Positions 1-8,001 of a DNA stretch of 32,496 nucleotides are shown piece after piece. The DNA is from JBLIRR01 sp049472395 (lineage in GTDB: Bacteria > SZUA-182 > DTGQ01 > JBLIRR01), in assembly GCA_049472395.1 (NCBI GenBank), contig JBLIRR010000060.1:1-32496 (forward strand), given 5' to 3'. Position 1 is the first letter of the stretch. The number at the start of each line of letters is the position of its first letter. The notes below the pieces were generated by a model. That model was not told the DNA's origin. It made no database searches and saw nothing but the letters and a program-made list of their open reading frames with translations. Position numbers and translations under genes: made by a program.

Positions 1-605
1 CTCTAATTTCCTTAACCCATGATACAATAATTTATATTATTTTTTTGTGTATATCCTTCCTTTTTTCAAATTTTATAATTATTCATCCCCTTGCTTCAAA
101 AAGCGAATTCTTATTAATAAATCTGTTCTCTCCCGATTTTACTATAAGAATTCTGAGGACTTGATTTTCACCGGTAAAATACAGTCTATTGTAAATTGTT
201 GGACAAGCTTAATCCTGAGGATCACGGCATTAAACTGAGCGTAGCGGTCACCAACCGCATAAGAAAGGTCTTCTGGTTTCTTGAATTGTTCCAAAAGTCT
301 GTCCAAAAAACTTCCTTCTCTTTCAAACCTCATTCAGGATTCCAAGCAAGGTCGTTGCCGTTAAAGCTGAAGTATTGACCTCATCATCTTTAGCTTATAA
401 GAGTATATCTGTTACTGCAATAAAACCGATAATAAATTATTCGCATAATTTTTGTATAATGCTGTTAGAAAAAAAGTTAAACCCTTATTTCCCAATGGTG
501 TATCTAAATCTCTTTTTCAAAAAAGAAAGAATTGGTTGACCCAAGAAAATAAAGGAATAGAGGCAAAAGGACAAATAACAGTCAATAAGGGAGGGAACGG
601 TTTTT
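1..605. other. AT-rich stretch without a recognisable gene
   Basis: No open frame here resembles a known protein. The longest frames are about 60 codons, overlap on both strands and lack convincing ribosome sites. A TATAAT hexamer at 455-460 could be a -10 box for the downstream operon, but no good -35 box sits at the right distance. The only clear signal is the GGGAGGG ribosome site at about 590-596, which belongs to the gene starting at 606. Confidence 0.5.
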
Positions 606-2102
606 ATGACAAAACGATTAAATCGTATCTTAATCCTTAGTTTCTGGGCGGCTATGATTTTGAACAGCAGCGGATGCCTTCGGTCAACTCAAAAGAAGGT
701 GGTTCACACGAGAGAAAAAATTCCATTGAAAGATGTTATTCCGTTGACAGCCGGAAACATTCGAGGCCATGCTACCCTTTATAGAGAAGGATGGACTGTG
801 ATTTCTTCAAGCAGTAAAGCTTTGGATTATGCGGCGAGAAAGTCTATCGAATCCTCTAACAATGCTCTAAGAAATATTACAAGAGAATATTCAGGTCATA
901 CAAAGGATTACTACGCAGATATTAAGAATGATATAGTTAATTCTTTCTCGACAGGAAAAGAAGCTCTGGCTTATGGAAAAGATATGAGTGGCCGTATACT
1001 TGAAACGACTCACTCAGTAGCAAAATACGAGTTAGGCTATGCCAATGATAAGTTCAAAAATGCTGTTGATAAATTCGTCAAAGGAAATATTTCCTTATCA
1101 GAAAGAACAGGGGAAGATTTTAAGGAATTACTCACATTGCCAGGGAACCTGTTTAACAAGTTAAAAAGAGATTTCAGTAATATAGGCGGGATTGTCAATA
1201 AAACGAATAAACAGGTGTCCCGTAAAATCAGCCTTTCTTGGGAAAAATCTTTTAAAAGAGCCAGCCAGGAATTTAAATCGGAGTATGAAAAATCGAGCAA
1301 AAAAGGGAATGCACTTACTGCCCTCGGACCAATTTTACATGGATATCTAAAGGCTCTTTATCATGGCATCGCAGCCCCGGTATCAAAAGCTCTTTTTAAA
1401 ACCACTGTTTCGAGTGCCACACATGCCGTTTTTCTACCTATAGCCACTGGAACTGTCGTCGCGGGGCGCACTATTCAATCCATTGGCTTAACCTTTTATT
1501 ATGTAGGAAAAACGGGAGTCAAAATTGTCTCGCCCACTGTTGAAGGCGGCCTATTGGGTGGAATGGCACTTCTGTCGCTGGGATCCATCCCTGCAACTTA
1601 TACTGCTGGCGGCTCATTAGGCGCAATGAATCAAGTGGCATTCACGGCTTTGGGGCCCGCATACGCGGGAGGAAAGGTGGTTACTACAACCGCTGTAGAT
1701 ACCGGAAAGTACGTCTGTTTTGTGACATACGATACCGCAAAGACAGCGACCATTATTACTATTAATCAGGCGAGCTCGGGAGTGGTATTGGGATATAATG
1801 CTCTTACAGCGCTTCCGACGCATACTTTAATGGGGGTGAGCGATGCGGCCGTTTTTTTGGCTTGGGACGGTCCCCGGCTTGTGGTGGCACTGGCACAAGG
1901 AAAGGTTGGAACAGGAACAGGCAAGGTGGACAAAGGTTTATATTCCATAGGGAATCTACCTGTCGGCTCTGTAGTCGATTTAAAAGAATTGGAGAATACA
2001 GAAGGGATTAAAACAAGAATAATATCCGAAGATCCTGAAGTGATTAAAAAGGTAATAGAAGAACTTCCCAAAGATCTAAGGAGGAAAATGAATAATGAAT
2101 AA
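606..2102 (+). CDS. Putative lipoprotein with glycine/alanine-rich C-terminal half, first of a tandem pair
   Basis: This is a 498-residue protein of unknown function. The start follows a strong GGGAGGG ribosome site. Residues 1-24 form a basic then hydrophobic signal ending in SSGC. That is an imperfect lipobox (Ser rather than Leu at -3), so lipidation is likely but not certain. Residues of about 60-240 are charged and helical, rich in Lys/Glu/Ser, like an amphipathic or coiled region. From about 240 to 430 the protein turns hydrophobic and rich in Gly, Ala and Thr (for example VEGGLLGGMALLSLGS), resembling glycine-zipper membrane segments. The C-terminus carries PVGSVVDLKELE, matched in the next gene by SVGTIVDLQKIRE, so the two are tandem paralogues. 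Its end overlaps the next start by 8 bases. I do not recognise the family; an envelope or outer-membrane role is inference. Confidence 0.8.
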   Translation: MTKRLNRILILSFWAAMILNSSGCLRSTQKKVVHTREKIPLKDVIPLTAGNIRGHATLYREGWTVISSSSKALDYAARKSIESSNNALRNITREYSGHTKDYYADIKNDIVNSFSTGKEALAYGKDMSGRILETTHSVAKYELGYANDKFKNAVDKFVKGNISLSERTGEDFKELLTLPGNLFNKLKRDFSNIGGIVNKTNKQVSRKISLSWEKSFKRASQEFKSEYEKSSKKGNALTALGPILHGYLKALYHGIAAPVSKALFKTTVSSATHAVFLPIATGTVVAGRTIQSIGLTFYYVGKTGVKIVSPTVEGGLLGGMALLSLGSIPATYTAGGSLGAMNQVAFTALGPAYAGGKVVTTTAVDTGKYVCFVTYDTAKTATIITINQASSGVVLGYNALTALPTHTLMGVSDAAVFLAWDGPRLVVALAQGKVGTGTGKVDKGLYSIGNLPVGSVVDLKELENTEGIKTRIISEDPEVIKKVIEELPKDLRRKMNNE

Positions 2103-3966
2103 TGAACTAATAAAAAAGATAGCCTCTTTTGTTGTGCCAGCAACTTTATTGTTCACTATAGGAGGGTGTATTAAAGCGCGACATAGGAATCCCTTAAAAA
2201 ACACAAAGGCTTTAGTGAAGGAGGGGCATGTCTCCCTTTATAAAAACGGGGCCTTCGGAGTCCCGAACACCTCGATCAGACTAATCCCACCTGGACCGAG
2301 TGCATTGGATATTGCCGGTGAAATGATGGGATTACGGGCGCGGCAGTCCTTCACTGAATCGGTTAAAAAAGCAGCAGAATCAATTTATATCATTTCTGAG
2401 GGAACCGAATTGACCTTTAAGGTTTCAAAGGAGGCACATGAAAAGACACATGAAATCTCGGATGCTATAAAACGCATGACTCGCAAAAACAGTCTTCTTC
2501 TTATCAAGCGTTCTTCAACACTTGGGAAATCCATTATTGGTAAATCGTGGGAATCCTCAAAGTATATGATAAAACAAAGGAAACATATGGGAGAAAGTGT
2601 TGCGGAAGAATCACTCTCTCTAGGAAAAAAGTTGGGTGATAAGGGAACAAAACAGGGGATTAGATTTATGCGTGATTCCGAAAAACACGCTGGCCAAGTT
2701 GTGATGGATAGTACTGAGAGAGCTGCTGAAGCACTAGGATATGCAAAGAAATCCTTCATTGTCGGTTATGCCACAGTTCCCAAAAAGTTGAAAGAGAAAA
2801 CCATAAGAACAGGGAAGAGTATTAAAGACGCAGATCTTCTAGGTCATGTAAAAAAAGAAGATAATAGACGCTTGCGCCGGTCAAAGCAGGCCCTCAATTT
2901 ACTCGTTAAAACCTTTAAAGAATATGGGGAAAATGTCAAAGAATCGTTTCGTAAGGCAGGGAAGGAGCTTAGAAATTCTTCAAGACTCACGGGCGTGAGC
3001 CTAGCTATATTAAAATCCGCGCGTTGGGCGCTTCAGGGCTTGATGTGGGATGCCACCATCAAGCCTATTGCCAATGTATCGGCAGCTTCGGTAGGATATA
3101 TTTACGTCAATTGTATTGCTTTCCCCACAATGATTGTTGCGCGTGAAGGCAAGTCCACCGCATACATTGCAGCTGAGGCATCGTGGAATGTTTCTAAAAC
3201 AGCCTATGATCTGATCGCCCCCAGTGGTATAGCTGCTGTGGCATGCATTTACAGTCTTTTGGATCTCACAGGATCAAATCTGTATGCAGGAACGACAATG
3301 GTGGCGGGAAGCACAATTGGAGCCAGTGAAGTGGCACTTAGTAAAACAGCGAGTATCATGATACAAAGCAGCGGTTATGCGGTTGGAAAAGGGATTCAAT
3401 ATGTGGGTGTGCCTTTGGCGGCTGTAGGTGTTTCGACTGGTGGAGGGACAGTCGGCACCGTAATAGGAAGCATTGGGGCAACATCAGGAGGAACAATTTA
3501 CGTGTTGGGAGAAACTGCTTACGCTTCAGGTCAAGTGTTTGGAAACGTTATTGCTGGTTCGGGTCTTGTTGCCGGAACCGCAGCTTCTGTTACAGCGGGT
3601 TCTGCCTATGGCGTATACGAACTTTCAAAGGCAGTAGCTGTGCCGACAGGTTATGAAGTTGGTGGAGGTGTCGTGTTAGGATATGGTACCCTATCGCACT
3701 TAGGGAGCCACTCTATTTTGGCGGTGGCTGATTGTTCTTATATGGTTCTTTCGCTCGAAGGGCCTCGATGGATTCTTTATGCTATAAAAGGGAAGATCAA
3801 GGATAAAAAGGATGAAGAGGATATGTCCGTTGGAACTATAGTCGACTTACAAAAGATCCGTGAATCAGGAGAAGAACTATATTATCTCCCGGTATCTGAT
3901 GAGGAAATGAAAAATGTTGTCAATTCTGTTTATGAGAATCTCCCGGTATCATCACATTGTCCTTGA
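2095..3966 (+). CDS. Putative lipoprotein, larger paralogue of the preceding gene
   Basis: This 623-residue protein has a clear lipobox (IGGC at about residues 22-25) after a hydrophobic signal. The start at 2095 lies inside the upstream frame, with GGAGG about ten bases before it, so translation is probably coupled. The organisation repeats that of its neighbour: a segment like VSLYKNGAFG near residue 45, a long charged helical part to about residue 300, then a Gly/Ala/Thr/Val-rich hydrophobic part to about residue 570. The shared C-terminal pattern is VVLGYGTLSHLGSHSILAV, EGPRW and SVGTIVDLQKIRE. It is about 125 residues longer, mostly in the helical and glycine-rich parts. Function is unknown. 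The duplicated pair directly before a radical SAM enzyme suggests that the lipoproteins and the enzyme serve one envelope process (inference). Confidence 0.8.
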   Translation: MNNELIKKIASFVVPATLLFTIGGCIKARHRNPLKNTKALVKEGHVSLYKNGAFGVPNTSIRLIPPGPSALDIAGEMMGLRARQSFTESVKKAAESIYIISEGTELTFKVSKEAHEKTHEISDAIKRMTRKNSLLLIKRSSTLGKSIIGKSWESSKYMIKQRKHMGESVAEESLSLGKKLGDKGTKQGIRFMRDSEKHAGQVVMDSTERAAEALGYAKKSFIVGYATVPKKLKEKTIRTGKSIKDADLLGHVKKEDNRRLRRSKQALNLLVKTFKEYGENVKESFRKAGKELRNSSRLTGVSLAILKSARWALQGLMWDATIKPIANVSAASVGYIYVNCIAFPTMIVAREGKSTAYIAAEASWNVSKTAYDLIAPSGIAAVACIYSLLDLTGSNLYAGTTMVAGSTIGASEVALSKTASIMIQSSGYAVGKGIQYVGVPLAAVGVSTGGGTVGTVIGSIGATSGGTIYVLGETAYASGQVFGNVIAGSGLVAGTAASVTAGSAYGVYELSKAVAVPTGYEVGGGVVLGYGTLSHLGSHSILAVADCSYMVLSLEGPRWILYAIKGKIKDKKDEEDMSVGTIVDLQKIRESGEELYYLPVSDEEMKNVVNSVYENLPVSSHCP

Positions 3967-3991
3967 AATGCAGATGAAGAAATAAAAAGGA

Positions 3992-5350
3992 ATGAACAAG
4001 GGGATGAGAATAAAATTAATTTCACCGAGAATGAGTCTTCGTCCAATGGATTCAACATTAAAAAGATTAATGTCTCCTCCGCTTTCTTTGGTTACCCTCG
4101 CAAGTTTAACACCTGAATCACACAAAGTAATCATTGAAGATGAAAATTTGAAAGAAATTTATTATAACGATAAACCAGATTTAGTAGGAATAAATGTAAA
4201 TGTTGATACATCAAAGAGGGCCTTTGAAATATCTAAAAAATATAGGGAACAGGGGATTAAGGTTGTTTTTGGTGGTATTCATGCGTCGGTAAATCCTCAT
4301 CACATGCTTGAACACTGCGATAGTGTAATAATAGGTGACGCAGAAGAAATGTGGGGCAGGTTGATTACAGATTTCCAAAATAATAAATTAAAGCCTCTCT
4401 ATCAAAATTGTGTCCCTCCTGATTTAGCTAAGATTCCAATTCCCAAATGGAATATGATAAATAAATCTGAATATTTATATCACAATATTGTGGTGACAAG
4501 TCGCGGTTGTCCCTTTAAGTGCGACTTTTGTTACAATAGTAGTTTCCACATCAAAAATCCTTATAGGAATAGACCAATTGAAAATGTAATCAATGAGATC
4601 AAGTCGCTCGATACAAAACAAATTATGTTTATTGATGATAATTTTATCGGGAACATTTCGTGGACAAAAAAATTCATTGAAAAAACCAAGCCTTTAAAAC
4701 TTATTTGGCATGCTGCTGTTTCTACTAATCTGATCCAACATAAAGAATTAATAAATGATTTTGCAAATTCCGGATGCAGGAGTCTATTTATTGGCTTTGA
4801 ATCTATTAATCATGAGTCAATCAAATCTGTTAATAAGAAACAGAATAGAATTGAAGAGTATGAAGAACTAATCGAAATATTACATGATTATGGTATTATG
4901 GTTAATGCAAGTCTTGTTTTTGGTTTTGATCATGATAGACCGGATATATTTCAAAATACATTAAACTGGTTGATAAAAAATAAGGTTGAGACAATGACTG
5001 CCCATATTTTAACACCATATCCAGGTACCCGGCTATTTGAGAAACTTAAAACAGAAGGTCGAATATTTGAGTATGATACAAGAAAATATAATACGGCAAA
5101 TGTTGTCTTTTACCCCAAAAATATGACTGGTGCTGAATTGAAAAATGGGTATTTGTGGATATATCGCCAATTTTATTCGTTTAAAAACATTATTAAAAGG
5201 AGGCCGAAAAACAAATCAATTCAAAGACCATATTTTCTCTTTAATTTTGGCTATCGTAAATATGGAAGAATAACATCATGTATCGGTAAATTGGGTTTTA
5301 TGCACAAGATCGGTGAATTGGGCAGAAAACTGGCGTATGGAATTGATTAG
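3992..5350 (+). CDS. B12-binding-domain radical SAM enzyme
   Basis: This 452-residue protein has the layout of cobalamin-binding radical SAM enzymes of the BchE/HpnR type. Residues 1 to about 140 form a Rossmann-like B12-binding-type domain with GGIHASVNP and IGDAEEMW, and no DxHxxG cobalamin motif. The radical SAM core starts at SRGCPFKCDFCYN, giving the CxxxCxxC triad that binds the [4Fe-4S] cluster and SAM. FIDDNF and ILTPYPGTRLFE are later core motifs. The family carries out methylations and C-C bond rearrangements; the substrate here is unknown. The start at 3992 is 25 bases after the lipoprotein stop. An in-frame ATG at 4004 would give a start (MRIKLISP) more typical of the family. A paralogue of identical length lies at 29969-31327. 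The gene is followed immediately by a sugar transferase. Confidence 0.9.
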   Translation: MNKGMRIKLISPRMSLRPMDSTLKRLMSPPLSLVTLASLTPESHKVIIEDENLKEIYYNDKPDLVGINVNVDTSKRAFEISKKYREQGIKVVFGGIHASVNPHHMLEHCDSVIIGDAEEMWGRLITDFQNNKLKPLYQNCVPPDLAKIPIPKWNMINKSEYLYHNIVVTSRGCPFKCDFCYNSSFHIKNPYRNRPIENVINEIKSLDTKQIMFIDDNFIGNISWTKKFIEKTKPLKLIWHAAVSTNLIQHKELINDFANSGCRSLFIGFESINHESIKSVNKKQNRIEEYEELIEILHDYGIMVNASLVFGFDHDRPDIFQNTLNWLIKNKVETMTAHILTPYPGTRLFEKLKTEGRIFEYDTRKYNTANVVFYPKNMTGAELKNGYLWIYRQFYSFKNIIKRRPKNKSIQRPYFLFNFGYRKYGRITSCIGKLGFMHKIGELGRKLAYGID

Positions 5351-5352
5351 TG

Positions 5353-5916
5353 ATGGAACAGCAAAATGCAAAACGGCTATTTGACATATTTTTTTCATTA
5401 ATTGCACTATTAATATTTATTATTCCGATTACGATTATAATATTTGTTATAAAAATATTTGAGAGAAAAGAAATAATCTTTTATCAAGAACGTATCGGAA
5501 AGAATAAAATTCCTTTTAGGATATTGAAATTCCAGACATTGATTAATGAGCACCCTACAAAATTGGGGGGAATCCTACGAAAAACAGGATTAGACGAGTT
5601 GCCCCAATTTATCAACGTATTTAAGGGCGATATGAGTATCATCGGACCACGAGCCTTAACTATAAATGATATTAAAAGACTTAATTGGGATAGTGACTAT
5701 TATCAATTTCGTTGGTCAGTAAAACCCGGTATCAGTGGTTACGCGCAAATATTTGGTGGCCAGAACAAACGAACATCCTTATTTTGGGACAAAAAATATG
5801 TGGATAAAAATAATTTACGTACAGATTTCTGTATTATATTCGTATCTTTTCTAATGAATATTTTCGGTAAAAGAAGAATACGAAGATTAATTTGGCAAAA
5901 GAAAGATTTAAAATAG
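5353..5916 (+). CDS. Compact polyprenyl-phosphate sugar-1-phosphate transferase (PglC/WbaP catalytic domain)
   Basis: The 187-residue protein should transfer a sugar-1-phosphate from a nucleotide sugar to undecaprenyl phosphate at the inner face of the membrane, starting a glycan. It opens with KRLFDIFFSLIALL and one long hydrophobic segment (about residues 12-35), as in monotopic small transferases. Family motifs follow: YQERIGKN, LDELPQ (the catalytic Asp-Glu pair), VFKGDMSIIGPR and KPGISGYAQI. Two oddities are visible. The usual FRT/FRS motif reads FQT, and the link from it to the RKTGLDELPQ motif is much shorter than normal. The final Pro of the usual GPRP is Ala. I chose ATG 5353; GTG 5350, overlapping the upstream TAG by one base, is equally possible. 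It ends the four-gene unit. Confidence 0.85.
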   Translation: MEQQNAKRLFDIFFSLIALLIFIIPITIIIFVIKIFERKEIIFYQERIGKNKIPFRILKFQTLINEHPTKLGGILRKTGLDELPQFINVFKGDMSIIGPRALTINDIKRLNWDSDYYQFRWSVKPGISGYAQIFGGQNKRTSLFWDKKYVDKNNLRTDFCIIFVSFLMNIFGKRRIRRLIWQKKDLK

Positions 5917-5934
5917 TCAAAAGGTTTTCATAAA

Positions 5935-6373
5935 AAATCGACCTCGTTATTATCGATAAGGTAAAACAGGATATAGCCTTTAAATCTCTCCATCATCTAG
6001 ATTACTGGATCAAGGATAAGCATGACTATTTAAAGAACAATGGGCATCTTAACAGGAATAATCTATCAAGGGTTCATGCACTCTACCTTTATGGAAGATC
6101 GTTTTTTATCGACATTAAGCCTATTCAGGGAATGCTGAGGAATCATTGAATTAATTTCTAGAGCAAGCAGCACGCTATTGGCTGAGAGTAAATTCAAGGC
6201 TGTCCCAGGGGCATTTGGCTCTTGCCTGCAGCCGGTTTGGCGACACAAAAACAGCAGAGAAAATAGTGGCATCCCTGAGAGAGCGCTCTGTTTCAGATGA
6301 AGAGATGGGGATGTTCTGGAGAGAATTGGAGCACTCATGTGTCGTGAAGGACGGCTTATTCATGTCCAACTGA
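5935..6373 (+). pseudogene. Relic of the C-terminal region of a bacterial alpha-2-macroglobulin-like protein
   Basis: No long frame remains, but two consecutive frames read as the C-terminal helical region of bacterial alpha-2-macroglobulins. The first (to about 6147) gives KSLHHLDYWIKDKHDYLKN and VHALYLYGRSFFIDIKPI, then hits TGA. A shift then restores FLEQAARYWLRVNSRLSQG and HLALACSRFGDTKTAEKIV, followed by SLRERSVSDEEMGMFWREL, ending at TGA 6371. An in-frame TAA also lies in the second frame just before FLEQAARYW. These match the family signature around SQGHLALALHRFGD and DEELGMYWK as I recall it. The whole N-terminal bulk, including the thioester region, is absent. It is a dead fragment with at least one frameshift and one stop. 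Confidence 0.75.
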
Positions 6374-6376
6374 AAG

Positions 6377-6442
6377 AGGCTCCTACCTAACCGCCTTGGA
6401 AATAAACGAATGTCCGATTTTGAAAAAGACTGTAAGGAGCCT
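6377..6442. repeat. 8-bp inverted repeat with long loop
   Basis: AGGCTCCT at 6377-6384 is complemented by AGGAGCCT at 6435-6442, with 50 bases between. It lies just after the alpha-2-macroglobulin relic and before the stop codon of the convergent minus-strand operon. There is no T-run, so it is not a standard terminator. It may mark an insertion scar. Confidence 0.35.
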
Positions 6443-6468
6443 GCACAATAAACAATAAAGATAAAATA

Positions 6469-7389
6469 TCACATGTGACTGGCAATAATTTCAGCAGCTC
6501 TTTCGGTGGCGCTATTGGATCCCCATGTACTTGTCCGAATCCTGCCACATTGATCATCGTATGTCCGCTTAAGGGGAAGGAGGATTCGTTTTTTTTTAAA
6601 TTGTGTGGTCTCAGCCACTGAATTGTATCCGGCTGCCGTGACGATCCGATATGCCAGGGGATAAAGATTTTGAGCAGGGAAATAGGCAAAACTTTCGTAT
6701 CCGGGAATTTCTTCGGCAAAGGGAAGAATAAGGGCTATGTGCTCCTCACTATTTTTCTGCATAGTGATCCTCTTGCAGGATTTTTGTACAAGCCTATGCA
6801 CCTCGTGTAGAGGGCCACTATGCACAACAAGTCGAACTTTTTTAGTATGTAACATCTCATCAAGCCGGTGGGGAATAGGAAGGGGAAAGAGATGGCCAGG
6901 GAACCGGATCCTTCCCTTCAGAGAATGTATCTCGATTTTCGCCTGATTTAATAGGGCAAGGTGTTCAGGTGTCAAAGGTTCCAGCGTGATGATGCATTGG
7001 ACCTGAGGTGCTTGTATATCCCACTGCTTCATCCCTATTGTTTCAAGATACGTTCGAACGTTAAGTCGTCTGGCTAAATAGATGAATTTCAATCTTATGC
7101 CGGTAGTATTCCTCCATTCTCCCCGAAGCCCCCAAGGAAAGGAGTCGAGCACCACTATGGAAGGTTCCATTTCTTTAAAATAGCGGAGAACATAATGGGT
7201 CCAATTTTTCGATGCTATATAATCAATATAAAGGCCCGTGATACGGGCACAACCTTCGGCAAAAATGGAATTCGTTATAATTCGGGATGGGATGGTATAC
7301 TTTTTAAGTGCAAGGCAGAGCGCACTGCAGCGCAGCAGGTGACCCAATCCTGCTCCGGGGGCAGAAAAGATAACTTCCTTCATGGCCAT
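6469..7389 (-). CDS. MurG-like GT-B glycosyltransferase
   Basis: This 306-residue protein has the two-domain GT-B pattern. The N-terminal motif APGAGLGHLLRCSALCLAL (residues 9-27) corresponds to the GxGxGHxxR loop of MurG, PseG and diacylglycerol glycosyltransferases. The C-terminal TAAGYNSVAET motif (about residues 252-262) corresponds to the GGYNSxxE donor-sugar site. Between them lies YESFAYFPAQNLYPLAYRIV, with the usual hydrophobic strand before the donor site. It probably transfers a sugar from a nucleotide donor to a lipid or glycan acceptor on the cytoplasmic face; donor and acceptor are unknown. The start lies 2 bases after the upstream stop (7392), so it is the last gene of the minus-strand operon. 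A MurG housekeeping role is unlikely because no cell-wall genes are near. Confidence 0.75.
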   Translation of the reverse strand: MAMKEVIFSAPGAGLGHLLRCSALCLALKKYTIPSRIITNSIFAEGCARITGLYIDYIASKNWTHYVLRYFKEMEPSIVVLDSFPWGLRGEWRNTTGIRLKFIYLARRLNVRTYLETIGMKQWDIQAPQVQCIITLEPLTPEHLALLNQAKIEIHSLKGRIRFPGHLFPLPIPHRLDEMLHTKKVRLVVHSGPLHEVHRLVQKSCKRITMQKNSEEHIALILPFAEEIPGYESFAYFPAQNLYPLAYRIVTAAGYNSVAETTQFKKKRILLPLKRTYDDQCGRIRTSTWGSNSATERAAEIIASHM

Positions 7390-7391
7390 GC

Positions 7392-8000
7392 TTATTTACC
7401 TGCCGCAAGAAGAAAAAGACAAATAAAAGTACGCATCTTTTGATCAATAGAGGGGAGTAAGAATGCCCCCAATACGGCAGTTGTATGGCTGAAACTTTTA
7501 GAATACGCCACTTCAATACCCTTTTCATCTTTTGCCTTTGTCTTGTCTGTGTCAGGATAGTACTTAATTTTTCCATACACCTTGTCGTGCTGTCGCACTT
7601 TTATTTTTTCATCGGATATCTTCATCTCAAACGGCTCTGCTCCTTCGCTCAACTCTATTTTTATTTTCTCTGCCCTGCATTGTATATATGCATAGAAGGC
7701 CCCATCGGATTGTGTCATTCGCAGCTTACCTGAATTCATTACACCCTGGGCAATCATCTCCTTCCCGCCTTTCCCTTCATTACCACTAAAATAAGTCACC
7801 TTCCCATCTTTCGTCAAGGACACGGTAAATGATCGGCCCTTCTCTGTGCCTGTCCATGTTCCCTCTTCAACCTGTTGAAGCGTAAGGGTGCTAAGGCCAT
7901 TATTAAAAAAGATTTGCCCCTCAAACCTACCGGCATGTACCGATATGGCCCACAATAAGACGATGACCATGACAACATTGCATATCGTGTGCTTCCACAT
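7392..8000 (-). CDS. Small secreted protein of unknown function
   Basis: The start at 8000 (MWKHTICN) follows an AAAGGAGG ribosome site and lies one base from the stop of the radical SAM gene. A longer in-frame start at 8042 would run into that gene and lacks a ribosome site. Residues 1-24 form a signal peptide ending in SVHA, a good signal peptidase I site. The mature part of about 180 residues is rich in short polar strands (TWTGTEKGRSFTVSL, DGKVTYFSG), suggesting a beta-sandwich or barrel. The last 30 residues become hydrophobic (TFICLFLLAAGK), which is unusual and may be an anchor or an altered end. No family recognised. Its place directly after a SPASM-type radical SAM enzyme makes it a possible partner or substrate (inference). 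Confidence 0.75.
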   Translation of the reverse strand: MWKHTICNVVMVIVLLWAISVHAGRFEGQIFFNNGLSTLTLQQVEEGTWTGTEKGRSFTVSLTKDGKVTYFSGNEGKGGKEMIAQGVMNSGKLRMTQSDGAFYAYIQCRAEKIKIELSEGAEPFEMKISDEKIKVRQHDKVYGKIKYYPDTDKTKAKDEKGIEVAYSKSFSHTTAVLGAFLLPSIDQKMRTFICLFLLAAGK

Positions 8001-8001
8001 A

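Noticed and set aside
142..333. A 63-codon minus-strand frame at the left edge
   Set aside because: It looks somewhat protein-like, but no motif is recognisable and there is no ribosome site; support is too thin to call a gene.
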